This document shows, one piece after another, positions 21,496-30,612 of a DNA stretch of 64,000 nt. Below the pieces are notes generated by a model. That model was not told the DNA's origin. It did not search any database and was given only the letters and a program-made list of their open reading frames with translations. Positions within the stretch are counted from its first letter, which is position 1. Each line of letters begins with the position of its first letter. Both the position numbers and the translations under genes were made by a program. This DNA comes from DAOUJI01 sp965237875 (lineage in GTDB: Bacteria; Chloroflexota; Dehalococcoidia; Lucifugimonadales; JAGWBF01): contig CBDEGP010000002.1 of assembly GCA_965237875.1 (NCBI GenBank), positions 1,922,001 through 1,986,000 of the forward strand. The letters are read 5' to 3'.

Positions 21496-22686
21496 TTAAT
21501 CCAAAGAGGGGTGGGGGCTGAATATGAAGCAGTAGTGGTAGTCCAGGGTGCCTCCCTGGGCTATGGACATCACCACGTCGTGCTTCTCGACCTGACGCTC
21601 ACCCCCGGTGCCCCTTGCCTGGACGATGCCCTCGGAAATGGGCGACGCTCCCCACATGTAGTGGCCTGAGCTAAGGCCGCCGTAGGTGTTCGAGGGCAGG
21701 GAGCCGCCCGGCTCCAGCTTGCCGTCGGACACGAACGCCCCGCCTTCACCCTTGGCGCAGAACCCGTAGTCCTCCAGCGTGACGACGCACGTGTAGGTGT
21801 AGTTGTCGTACAGCTCGCATATATCGATGTCCTGGGCCGTGATGCCCGCCATGGGAAAGGCCGTCTCCCTGGCTATCGCGGCGCCCGTGTTAACTTCGTT
21901 CTCGTACCCGCGGCGGCGCGGGTTCCCCGGGAACCCTTCCCCCATGCCCACCACGTAGGCCGGGGGCTGCTTCAGATCCTTGGCCCGCTCCTCGGAAGTC
22001 ACGATGATGGCGATGGCCCCATTGTTCACCATGCAGCAGTCGAACAGGTGGAAGGGGTCCACAACCCAGCGGGAGTTGTGATAGTCGTCCAATGTGATGG
22101 GGTCCCTGTACACCGCCTGGGGGTTCAGGGCGGCCCACTTGCGGTTGGATACAGCGATGGCCCCAAATTGGTCGCTGGTGGTGCCGTAGAGAGCCATGTG
22201 GCGCCGAGCCGCTAAAGCGTAGCTTGTGTTGGCGCCGAAGAAACCGTAGGCGGCGGGCAGGCCCGCTAGCCCCACCGTGCCGCGGATGCGTCCATACGTG
22301 GCGGCGCCGGTCCCGGCAGGCCCCAGCGGGACGAGGGGAGCGTCGGCGAAGAGGTAGCACACGGTCTCGGCCATGCCTGTCTGCACGGCACGGATGGCAA
22401 GGAACATATTCTGGCCCGGCGGCACCCCCGGATAGGGCCAGTTGCTGAACAGGCGGAGGTTGCGGAGGCCCAGCGACACGTGGGGTTCCGCCCACCCGGC
22501 GTCGGGCCGCATACCGGGGTGGGTGGTCAGCCCGTCAATGTCGTCCTTGGTGAGTCCGGCGTCGTCCAGGGCCAGTTGGACCGCCTCGGCCGCCAACGCC
22601 GTGGCCGGCTTGGCATACCTGCGGGTCATCTGCGTTATCCCCAGGCCCGCAACAGCAGCCCTGCGCAACGTCCTACCTGTCGCCAT
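21496..22686 (-). CDS. Thiolase-fold (lipid-transfer type) protein, copy 1
   Basis: A 396-residue protein nearly colinear with 20252-21445. Long identical stretches (for example around 'NNGAIAIIVTSEERA' and 'AYVVGMGEGFPGNPRRRGYENEVNTGA') show tandem duplication. Here the nucleophile region reads 'YPGVPPGQNMFLAIRAVQ', again without the thiolase Cys, while 'GGLSSGHYMWGASPISEG' keeps the His loop. GAGGTG precedes the start. It is the middle gene of a minus-strand set behind the CoA-transferase (138 bp gap), suggesting a shared acyl-CoA pathway; the reaction is not known. Confidence 0.8.
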   Translation of the reverse strand: MATGRTLRRAAVAGLGITQMTRRYAKPATALAAEAVQLALDDAGLTKDDIDGLTTHPGMRPDAGWAEPHVSLGLRNLRLFSNWPYPGVPPGQNMFLAIRAVQTGMAETVCYLFADAPLVPLGPAGTGAATYGRIRGTVGLAGLPAAYGFFGANTSYALAARRHMALYGTTSDQFGAIAVSNRKWAALNPQAVYRDPITLDDYHNSRWVVDPFHLFDCCMVNNGAIAIIVTSEERAKDLKQPPAYVVGMGEGFPGNPRRRGYENEVNTGAAIARETAFPMAGITAQDIDICELYDNYTYTCVVTLEDYGFCAKGEGGAFVSDGKLEPGGSLPSNTYGGLSSGHYMWGASPISEGIVQARGTGGERQVEKHDVVMSIAQGGTLDYHYCFIFSPHPSLD

Positions 22687-22824
22687 ATTTCACCTCTCGT
22701 ATAAGTTACCCATAAAGATGCGCGACCGGCGGCCGACGTTTGTCGTCAACGCAGCCACCGTCGCAACGATGCCGCCACAGGTTAGGGACGGCCTCGGAAG
22801 AACCAGACTATGACCGGGCCGGGG

Positions 22825-25482
22825 CTATATGACCCTCGACTCGGTCAGTACCATCAGCTGTTCCTTGCTGAAATCCAACTCGCCGCAAAGGATTTCCTCG
22901 TTGTGCTCTCCGATGAGGGGCGCCCGGCGCGATATGCGCCAAGGCGACCCGTTAAAAATGACGCCGCTGCCAGGGTAAGTGAAGGTTCGTCCCAATTCGG
23001 GATGCTCCACGTCTATGTAGAAGTTGCGGGCACGGAGATGGTCGTCATCTATCATCTCATCCCAGGACCGTATGTAAGCCCAGGGCAGGCCGATTTTGGC
23101 GGCGCCGTGCCAAAGGTCGTTGGGGAGCATCGACTTGAAGAAATCTGCCAGAATCTCGTAAATGCGCTCCCGATTCTCGGCTATCAGGTCCGGTGTGTTG
23201 TATTCGGCCAGTTCCCGGGCCATGCCGTACTCGTCCATCCACGTGGCCACTTGCTCGATTTTCGCTGGAACGAGCATGGGGGTGCTCCAGGCCGTGGTGG
23301 CGAAGTGTCCCTCGAGTTTCGTGGGCATCTCTTTGCCGCTGACGTATTCGGTGTCAATCTCCCTGGCGGAGCCATGGCGCCCTGTGTGGCGGAAAATCTT
23401 GGTCTGGTTGAAGATGTAGTTGGGAACGGCGTTCTCGGTGGTCAAAGCCAACGCCTCATGAATGGACGAGTCGATGTACTGGCCTTCGCCGGTGACATCC
23501 CGGGTCAGCAGCGCCCCCACAATAGCCATGTATGCGTAATGGGAGCCGCAGTGCCAGGCCTGTCCGCCGCCAACTGCGATGGGGGGCCGCTCCGGGTCAT
23601 CCACGGCGTCGTAGCCGCATTCGGCCATCTGCCCGCCCGCAGCCAGGAGAACCAGGTCGCTGACCTTGTAGTCCTTCCACGGTCCTGTCTGCCCGAAGGG
23701 AGTAATGGAGCATACGATGAGCCTCTTGTTGTTCTTGGACAGCTCGTCGTAGCCCAGTCCCTGAGATTCCATCCAACCCGGGGGGCAGGTCTCTATCACC
23801 AGATCGGCGTCTGCGGCCAGACGCTTGAATATCTGCTTGCCGTCGTCGGTGGCGATGTCCAGTGTGATGCCGCGCTTGGAGGTGTTGTAGTGCCAGAAGT
23901 AGAGGCTGCGCTCCCGGTTGGGCACGTCGTTCAGGAAGGGGCCCATTGCACGGGTCTCGTCTCCGCCGGGCGACTCAATCTTGATGACGTCGGCCCCCAA
24001 GTCCCCCATCAGCTTGCCGCACCAATGGCCCTGCTCGTCGGCCAACTCCAACACACGCAGACCGGCAAAAGGCCCAGCGCCGGGCTGGCGGTCTTGCACA
24101 GTCGGCGCTGGAGGGTTGGGTGCGCTGGCGCCGTTGGAACCGGTCCCATTGGACGGCGCCTCCAGAGACTCCAAGATGTGGGGGAAACGGGGAAACTCCT
24201 GTGGCCAGAACGTGCCGTCGTCGAAACCCTCCACAACGTCATTGCGGCTCAGGCCCACCACACGCTCCATCACCTCGACCGTGTGCTCACCGATCTGGGG
24301 CGCCGACTTGGAGACGCCCACCACCGACTTTGACATGGCGAAGGGGACGTTCTGCAGCTTTCTGCGGCCCACCACCGGGTGGTCGCTCTCCACGAACATG
24401 CCTCGCGCCTGAAGCTGCGGGTCCCTGTCTACCTTGTCGTCTGCGCTCTGCACCGGCATTGCGCGCACGCCCGCCGCCTGGCACTTCTCCATTATCTCGT
24501 ACTTGTCCTGGGTCAACGTCCATTCCAGGATGCCCTGGTCAAGCTCTTCCTGGTTCTCGATGCGGCCCATCGTAGCAGCGAACTTGGGGTCGGCGGCCCA
24601 CGAAGGGCTGCCCATGACCTTCACGAGCGCCCGCCACTCAGCGTCGGTGTGGCAGACGATGGCGCACCAGTCATTGTGGTCATCGCCTTTGGTCTGGTAG
24701 CCGTTATGGGGAGCCACCACTGGCCCACGGTAGTTCGGCGCCAGCGGAGTCCCCGGCCAGATTGCTCGGTTGCCGGGCGGGAAGCCCGGCCGACGCGCAG
24801 GACGTTCGTTGATGGCGCGGTCCAGGAATGCGGCGCCGGTCTGCGTGGCGCCGATCATCATCTGGGCCATGTCGACGTGCTGACCCTGGCCGGTCTTGTT
24901 GCGGTGGTGCAGGGCCGTCAACACGCTGTTCGCCGCGTAGATTCCCGCCGTGTCGTCCATGTACGAGTAGCCGAACCCGGCCGGAACCATGCCGGGATTG
25001 CCTACCAGGTACGTCAACCCGGAAAGGGACTGGGTGGACTGGCCCACCAGCATGTAGTTCTTTTGCGGGCCAGTGTGGCCGAACCCTGCCATAGACACGT
25101 AGACGATGCGGGGGTTGATTTCCTGCATCTGCTCGAAACTCAAGCCCCACCTTGTCATCACCGAGGCCGTGAAATTCTCCACCACCACGTCGGACGCCGC
25201 GATGAGTTTCTTGACTAGCGGGAACCCCTTCTCGCTGCGCACGTTGATGGTAATGCTCAACTTGCCGGCGTTGCCGTCTACGTTGGAGGCGCTGACGTTG
25301 GGGTCGACGATCGGTTTGCCGTCGGCCCCGGGCACGAGGCCCCGCTGGCCGGGGTTGAAGGTCCACTGGACTTTCAGCACCTCGGCGCCCAGGGACGCCA
25401 GCCATCTGGTGCCCCAGGGGCCGGACCTCAGCCAGGTGAAGTCCAAAACTCTGATTCCGTCTAAGGGAGCCGGTAAACTCAC
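22825..25482 (-). CDS. Two-domain CaiB/BaiF (class III) CoA-transferase fusion
   Basis: An 885-residue protein made of two full CoA-transferase domains (about residues 1-420 and 468-880) joined by a Gly/Asn/Pro linker. Domain 1 begins 'LDGIRVLDFTWLRSGPWGTRWLASLGAEVLKVQ' and domain 2 'FAGLRVLELADEQGHWCGKLMGDLGADVIKIESPGGDETR'. The likely catalytic Asp occurs in both: 'TGQGQHVDMAQMM' and 'TGEGQYIDSSIHEA'. The start is GTG 25482 with GAGGTG upstream. Class III enzymes move CoA between carboxylic acids, normally as interlocked dimers, and a fusion could be a built-in heterodimer. It heads the operon with the two thiolase-like genes. Confidence 0.9.
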   Translation of the reverse strand: MSLPAPLDGIRVLDFTWLRSGPWGTRWLASLGAEVLKVQWTFNPGQRGLVPGADGKPIVDPNVSASNVDGNAGKLSITINVRSEKGFPLVKKLIAASDVVVENFTASVMTRWGLSFEQMQEINPRIVYVSMAGFGHTGPQKNYMLVGQSTQSLSGLTYLVGNPGMVPAGFGYSYMDDTAGIYAANSVLTALHHRNKTGQGQHVDMAQMMIGATQTGAAFLDRAINERPARRPGFPPGNRAIWPGTPLAPNYRGPVVAPHNGYQTKGDDHNDWCAIVCHTDAEWRALVKVMGSPSWAADPKFAATMGRIENQEELDQGILEWTLTQDKYEIMEKCQAAGVRAMPVQSADDKVDRDPQLQARGMFVESDHPVVGRRKLQNVPFAMSKSVVGVSKSAPQIGEHTVEVMERVVGLSRNDVVEGFDDGTFWPQEFPRFPHILESLEAPSNGTGSNGASAPNPPAPTVQDRQPGAGPFAGLRVLELADEQGHWCGKLMGDLGADVIKIESPGGDETRAMGPFLNDVPNRERSLYFWHYNTSKRGITLDIATDDGKQIFKRLAADADLVIETCPPGWMESQGLGYDELSKNNKRLIVCSITPFGQTGPWKDYKVSDLVLLAAGGQMAECGYDAVDDPERPPIAVGGGQAWHCGSHYAYMAIVGALLTRDVTGEGQYIDSSIHEALALTTENAVPNYIFNQTKIFRHTGRHGSAREIDTEYVSGKEMPTKLEGHFATTAWSTPMLVPAKIEQVATWMDEYGMARELAEYNTPDLIAENRERIYEILADFFKSMLPNDLWHGAAKIGLPWAYIRSWDEMIDDDHLRARNFYIDVEHPELGRTFTYPGSGVIFNGSPWRISRRAPLIGEHNEEILCGELDFSKEQLMVLTESRVI

Positions 25483-25674
25483 GAAATCACCTCTCGAAGG
25501 GAGACGGCAGGCGCTACACAGTGTGTCTGCCCTCCCTAGGCTGCGGTGATTATAGGTTGGCGCCGAAAAGGGGTCAAGGACTTCGACCAGTGTGCGCTGA
25601 GGCGGCCCGGTCAGCCTGTCTAACCTAGTCTTCTTCCACTCCCCACGCCTGTGATCCCTCCACCCGGGCGTAAA

Positions 25675-25718
25675 CCGCCCCTCTCCGTTGATTCTGGAGA
25701 GGGGCGGGGTCTTTGTTT
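25675..25718 (+). terminator. Terminator-like hairpin
   Basis: CCGCCCCTCTCC (25675-25686) and GGAGAGGGGCGG (25696-25707) form a perfect 12-bp stem with a 9-nt loop, followed by GTCTTTGTTT. No plus-strand gene ends here. It may mark the downstream end of the decayed minus-strand genes or be a repeat element. Apart from it I see nothing in 25483-25796. Confidence 0.5.
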
Positions 25719-25796
25719 CGCTGGCTCCCCAACTACGGGTCGACCCCGCAGAAGGCCTGTTTTGTGGGAGGGATGAATTCCGAGGTGGGTCCCCCG

Positions 25797-26050
25797 TCAG
25801 AACAGGGGCGAGATGCCGCAGTGGTATGTCACGTCGTCATTGTGGGGGTCCCGGTGTACCACGCTCGGTCGTCGCCGTTCAGGTCGTCCTCGGCGCCCCA
25901 ATCGTCCGGGCAGGCGTCGGCGTGAGTGCCCCCTTTGGCGTAGGACAGAAAGTTCCTGTTTGAGCCGCTGGACGAGGACCAATCAATCCACGACGCCCCC
26001 GCGCCCGGTTGGACATGCGGTCCTCCTTGGTTCAGGTTCAAAAGTCTGTT
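25797..26050 (-). pseudogene. Gene remnant with a frameshift
   Basis: On the minus strand a protein-like stretch 'GASWIDWSSSSGSNRNF...GGTHADACPDDWGAEDDLNGDDRAWYTGTPT' runs to about 25835 in one frame. The adjacent frame then reads 'NDDVTYHCGISPLF' to a stop at 25797. One added base in the ACCCCCACAATG stretch would join them. No good start codon is seen in frame. No family recognised. The reconstruction is inference. Confidence 0.4.
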
Positions 26051-26061
26051 GCGCCAGCCTG

Positions 26062-26774
26062 CTAGTCCACGGCCACCTTGTCCGCGTGGACCGTAACCTC
26101 CAGGGCCTTGAACGTGTCGCCTATCTTGAGCGGTATGGCCCTGGCGTCGTTGGCGTAGACGTGGGTTACGCCGTTCAGGGTAAAGCTCAGTCCCTCGTGG
26201 TTGTCCTCGCAGTCGGCTCGGAAGCATACGCGGGCCGTGGTCGCGGCGTGGCCGCGGCGTGGCCGTTGTCCACCACGGGGTTCTCATGCTGTCCGACGCT
26301 GGCTATGGAGAAGGGATGCAGGAAGGACCCGGGGACCACCTTGTGAACAGCGTCGGCGGGTGCGTCGTCCGGCAGGTCGTCGCCGAGCGTCTCCGTGTAG
26401 GTGGACCCGTCGGTGGCGCTGTACTCGGTGTACTCCGTGCCGTTCACCCTGCGGTAAGAGCCGACGGCGCTGAATGTGCCGTATGAGGTAACGATGTCCG
26501 CCGACTCAATCACCGTCTCGACCCAATGGTCCTTGTCGGTGTAGTCGAGCCTGAGCACCTGCTTTGAGTCCACGGGGTCCTGGGTCCCCACACGGGCGAC
26601 CTGCCCGTAGGCCAACTCGTACTTCATGGTGAAGCTGGGCAACTCCGGCCACAGGTTAGGTTCGTCGGCGGTGAAACCGCCCGACAGGAATATGACCAGG
26701 GGGCTTACAATCGCACCCGCCAGCGCCAGGGAAAGCATCCGACGGGTGTAGGGTCCGAATCTATTAAGCAACAT
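26062..26774 (-). pseudogene. Membrane-anchored hypothetical protein broken by an 11-bp duplication
   Basis: ATG 26774 with an AGGAGG-like RBS opens a protein with one N-terminal hydrophobic segment ('MLSLALAGAIVSPLVIFLSGG') and a soluble domain of about 150 residues rich in Tyr, Thr and Asp. The frame derails at two tandem copies of GCGGCGTGGCC (plus-strand 26243-26253 and 26254-26264). Removing one copy restores '...VVDNGHAATTARVCFRADCEDNHEGLSFTLNG...' through to a stop at 26062. That gives a gene of about 233 residues. No family recognised. The break is real mutation or a sequencing/assembly artefact. Confidence 0.6.
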
Positions 26775-26816
26775 CTAAGTGTCCTCCTGTTGGACTAATC
26801 TCACTCTAACCAGTGT

Positions 26817-27244
26817 TCATGGGTCCGCCCGTCCGCTTATCGAGACCACGACCCCGCCGTTGTCAGTGATAAAGAAATGGTAGTATTTGAGTTGTTGTTT
26901 CACCAGCCCCCCGCCCTCCAGGGTGATGCCGTCGTTTGGATTGTACCAGTCTAGCTCAGGTGTGCCGGTGGGTCTCCAGGGCGTCGCAGGGGCTTTGTAG
27001 ACGCGGTTCCAGCTGTCGCCGTCCCACTCATGGTGTTCATTATGATTTTGTTGGACTTGTCGCCTGGAGCGTGGTCGCCTCTGGCCGTTCCGCTCGACAC
27101 CGGTTGTCCGACGGAGACTGCCCGGACAACCAGAGTCGCTGTCCCACAGACACCAGGAACATCCGTCCCGTTCTGACTGCTTCCGGAACGTCCCACACCG
27201 GTCCCTTTCAAGCCCTTGCTGGAGCGAGGGCCTCGGTTATTCAC
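26817..27244 (-). pseudogene. Second decayed minus-strand gene
   Basis: In one frame the sequence reads 'HEWDGDSWNRVYKAPATPW...DGITLEGG...YYHFFITDNGGVVV' and stops at 26817. Upstream of about 27040 that frame degrades and another, ending 'APGDKSNKIIMN', looks more protein-like, so at least one frameshift separates them. No intact start. The function is not recognised. It lies just upstream of the broken gene at 26062-26774 on the same strand. The remaining 27245-27492 shows no gene. Confidence 0.4.
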
Positions 27245-27492
27245 CTGACTATCTGATGTTTAGACGTTCAGTGCACCCAAAAGGTTCCAACCTAGACTCT
27301 CCGGCTCTCGTATACACCCTCCCCAACAACTTTGACTATACAACAATTCTTGGTCCTCTTTTCTTTTCAGCCCGCCTCAAGGCATCGCTCTCATATCGCC
27401 TCCAAACACACCTTCACTCCGCCTTGCCCTGCGCCGGCCGCGGCTGGGCCATTTCAGAGGCGCCGACGCTCCTCTCGTCAGCCCTGTTTTTC

Positions 27493-27521
27493 TTGACTTG
27501 GCACTGCTGCACAGGTACACT
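27493..27521 (+). promoter_or_regulatory. Candidate promoter for the DUF1800-NHL cluster
   Basis: TTGACT (27493-27498) and TACACT (27516-27521) with a 17-bp spacer, about 130 bp upstream of the first DUF1800 start. Confidence 0.5.
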
Positions 27522-27649
27522 CCCTTTGTCGCCGCCGTAGGCAGGGATTTCCCATTCCACGCTTTGCGGCAGTAGGAACAGCAAGATTCAGAGACCCTGA
27601 ATAAGTCGTTCCGGGCAAGCGCATAAAGGCTGCTGACAAAGGAGGCGCA

Positions 27650-29059
27650 ATGGCGGACCCGGAAATCGCCCAAATGGCGCATCTAATGCGGAGGGCCGGC
27701 TTCGGAGCGACTCGCGACGAGCTGGAAGCGCGGACGGCCGTTGGATACGAGGCGACGGTGGAGGAGCTGCTGGACCCGGACGGGCATCACGTGCCCGAAA
27801 TCGACGTGGACATCCTGTTCCGGACCTTCCCCTACATCGAGAGCGGGGTTGGCCCGCCGTCAGCCAGCAACCGCCACATGTACTACCTGTGCAACAACCC
27901 GCGGCCGCTCCAGGAAAAGGTCGCCCTTCTCTGGCACATGGTGTTCGCCACCGGCAACGCCAAGCTGGACAACCCTAACGAGATGGCCCGGCAGATCAAC
28001 ATGTTCCGCGAGCTTGGCCTGGGCAGCTTCCAGACGTTGCTGCTTGAACTGTCCAAGAACCCCGCCATGATCTACTGGTTGGACAACAACTATAACCACA
28101 AGGACCAGCCCAACGAGAACTGGGGACGGGAGCTCCTGGAGCTCTTCGCAATGGGCCAGGGCAACTACACCGAGCAGGACGTGTTTGAGTGCGCCAGGGC
28201 CTTCACCGGCTGGACCCTCGCCCCCAAGCCCCCCACGGGAGGCGTCGGAGGCCGCTACATGTGGTACTTCCGATACCTTGCTGAAGACCATGACGACGGG
28301 GAGAAGGTGTTCCTGGGGCATAAGGGGCGGTTCAACGGCGAGGACGTCTTAGACATCATAGTGCGCCAGCCGGCCACGGCTCGGTTCATTGCCAGACACC
28401 TTTACAACTTCTTCGTAGCGGACGAGGTGCAGGTTCCCTCGTGGCTCCACACTCCGCCCAGGGATCCGGTCGCTGTGAACATCATCGCCGACGCCTTCGT
28501 TTCCTCGGGGTACATGATCAACGACACCCTGCGGGTCCTCTTCAACTCCGACTTCTTCAAGGAGTCGGCCTTCCAGAGGGTCAAGAGCCCGGCGGAGGTC
28601 ATCGCGGGGACCATGAGGCTGGTGGGGGACTTCGTATATCCCAGGCCCGGCCTGGAGCAGGCGGGCTTGGAGTCGTCCTACATGGGACAGTTCCTGTGCG
28701 ACCCGCCCAGCGTCGAGGGGTGGCACTACGGCGCCGAGTGGATAGACAGCGGCGCCCTGGTGAAGCGCATCAACTTCTGCGCCGACGCCGTTTCCAACGT
28801 CGAATACCCCGGCATCCGGGACATCGTCCGGCGCATCGAGGCAATGGGCCCCATCTCTCCTAAGACGTTCGTGGACAACTGCCTGGACCTGATTGGACCG
28901 GTGGAGGTCGGCGACGCAACGCGGCAAGAGCTTCTGGTCATGGCGGACCAGGACGGGGAACTGAAATGGGATACGGAGGAGACCCGCGGCGTCTCAGCCC
29001 AGAGGGTTGGAGACATGCTGGCTCTGATAGCCTCCACCAGGGAGTACCAGTTCGGTTAA
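27650..29059 (+). CDS. DUF1800 family protein, copy A
   Basis: A 469-residue protein with the DUF1800 (PF08811-type) pattern: 'AHLMRRAGFGATRDELE' at the N-terminus, 'LWHMVFATGNAKLDNP', the hallmark 'NENWGRELLELFAMGQGNYTEQDVFECARAFTGWT' near residue 160-195, and C-terminal 'GDMLALIASTREYQF'. Biochemical function of the family is not settled. Many members have export signals, but this one starts straight at the domain. GGAGG precedes ATG 27650. It is followed by a near-copy at 29122-30528 and an NHL propeller at 30613-31752, probably one transcript. Confidence 0.9.
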   Translation: MADPEIAQMAHLMRRAGFGATRDELEARTAVGYEATVEELLDPDGHHVPEIDVDILFRTFPYIESGVGPPSASNRHMYYLCNNPRPLQEKVALLWHMVFATGNAKLDNPNEMARQINMFRELGLGSFQTLLLELSKNPAMIYWLDNNYNHKDQPNENWGRELLELFAMGQGNYTEQDVFECARAFTGWTLAPKPPTGGVGGRYMWYFRYLAEDHDDGEKVFLGHKGRFNGEDVLDIIVRQPATARFIARHLYNFFVADEVQVPSWLHTPPRDPVAVNIIADAFVSSGYMINDTLRVLFNSDFFKESAFQRVKSPAEVIAGTMRLVGDFVYPRPGLEQAGLESSYMGQFLCDPPSVEGWHYGAEWIDSGALVKRINFCADAVSNVEYPGIRDIVRRIEAMGPISPKTFVDNCLDLIGPVEVGDATRQELLVMADQDGELKWDTEETRGVSAQRVGDMLALIASTREYQFG

Positions 29060-29121
29060 ACCCTGGAGGACCAGGCCGGGAACGTACGGCACAGCGCCCT
29101 TAACATACGAAGGAGGCGGCA

Positions 29122-30528
29122 ATGGCGGACCAGGAAATCGCCCAGATGGCGCATCTGATGCGAAGGGCCGGCTTCGGAGCTACCCGCGACGAGTTGGAGA
29201 GGCGGGCTGCCGTTGGGTACGAGGCGACGGTGGAAGAGTTGCTGGACCCGGCGGGGCACGGCATACCCGAAATCGACGTGGACATCCTGTTCAGGACCTT
29301 CCCCTACATCGAGAGCGGCACCGGGCCGCCTTCGGCCAGCAACCGCCACATGTACTATCTGTGCAACAACCCGCGTCCGCTCCAGGAGAAGATCGCCCTT
29401 CTGTGGCACATGGTGTTCGCCACCGGCAACGCCAAGCTGAACAACCCCAACGAGATGGCGCGCCAGATCAACATGTTCCGGGAGATTGGCCTGGACAGCT
29501 TCCAGACGCTGCTGGTTGAACTGTCCAAGAACCCAGCCATGATCTACTGGCTGGACAACAACGAAAACCACAAGGAACAGCCCAACGAGAACTGGGGACG
29601 GGAGCTCCTGGAGCTATTCTCCATGGGCCAGGGCAACTACACCGAACAAGACGTGTTCGAGTGTTCCCGTGCGTTCACCGGCTGGACCCTCGCACCCAAG
29701 CCGCCCTCCGGCATTGGCGGGCGTTACATGTGGTACTTCCGGTATATTGCTGAAGACCACGACGACGGGGAGAAGGTCTTCCTGGGACACAAGGGGCGGT
29801 TCAACGGCGAGGACGTCTTAGACATCATAGTGCGCCAACCGGCCACAGCCCGGTTCATAGCACGGCACCTATACAACTTCTTCGTAGCGGACGAGGTGCA
29901 GGTTCCCTCGTGGCTCCACACCCCGCCCCGAGACCCGGTTGCCGTGAACATCATCGCCGACGCCTTCGTTTCCTCCGGGTACATGATCAACGACACCTTG
30001 CGTGTCCTCTTCAACTCCGACTTCTTCAAGGAGTCGGCCTTCCAGAGGGTCAAGAGCCCCGCGGAGGTCATCGCGGGGACCATGAGGCTGGTGGGAGACA
30101 TGGTATACCCCAGGCCCGGCCTGGAGCAGGCTGGCCTGGAGGCGTCCTACATGGGACAGTTCCTGTGCGACCCGCCCAGCGTCGAGGGATGGCACTACGG
30201 CGCCGAGTGGATTGACAGCGGCGCCCTGGTGAAGCGCATCAACTTCTGCGCCGATGCCGTCTCCAACATCGAGTACCCCGGCATCCAGTCTATCGTGCAG
30301 CGCATCGAGGCTATGGGCGCCATCTCTCCCGAGGCGTTGGTGGACAGCTGCCTCGACCTGATTGGGCCGGTGGAGGTCGGAGAGGCGACACGGCATGAGC
30401 TGCAGGTCATGGCGGACCAGGACGGGGAGATGAGGTGGGATACGGAGGAGGCCCGCGGCGCCTCAGGCCAGAGGGTTGGAGACATGCTGGCGCTGATAGC
30501 CTCCACCAGAGAGTACCAGTTCGGTTAA
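29122..30528 (+). CDS. DUF1800 family protein, copy B
   Basis: 468 residues, aligned almost end to end with the gene at 27650-29059 and sharing long identical stretches at protein and DNA level. This indicates a recent tandem duplication. Differences cluster in the N-terminal third and the last 80 residues. AGGAGG precedes ATG 29122, and the intergenic sequence before the gene also resembles that of copy A. The DUF1800 core ('NENWGRELLELFSMGQGNYTEQDVFEC') is intact, so both copies are probably functional. A third, more distant copy lies at 56920-58326. Confidence 0.9.
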   Translation: MADQEIAQMAHLMRRAGFGATRDELERRAAVGYEATVEELLDPAGHGIPEIDVDILFRTFPYIESGTGPPSASNRHMYYLCNNPRPLQEKIALLWHMVFATGNAKLNNPNEMARQINMFREIGLDSFQTLLVELSKNPAMIYWLDNNENHKEQPNENWGRELLELFSMGQGNYTEQDVFECSRAFTGWTLAPKPPSGIGGRYMWYFRYIAEDHDDGEKVFLGHKGRFNGEDVLDIIVRQPATARFIARHLYNFFVADEVQVPSWLHTPPRDPVAVNIIADAFVSSGYMINDTLRVLFNSDFFKESAFQRVKSPAEVIAGTMRLVGDMVYPRPGLEQAGLEASYMGQFLCDPPSVEGWHYGAEWIDSGALVKRINFCADAVSNIEYPGIQSIVQRIEAMGAISPEALVDSCLDLIGPVEVGEATRHELQVMADQDGEMRWDTEEARGASGQRVGDMLALIASTREYQFG

Positions 30529-30612
30529 TTATTGGACCGGGCCCGTAAAGGGCCAGGCCCAAACGCATGTCTCAATAGATTCACGAACTAGATTAGGCCA
30601 AAGGGGGATGGC

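Noticed and set aside
22810..24333. 507-codon plus-strand open frame
   Set aside because: It lies wholly antisense to the CoA-transferase fusion, whose protein sequence shows clear family motifs. Long shadow frames are common at this GC content.
26951..27244. 97-codon minus-strand open frame as an intact gene
   Set aside because: It has no RBS and its protein-like part ends where another frame takes over, so I treat it as part of a decayed gene.
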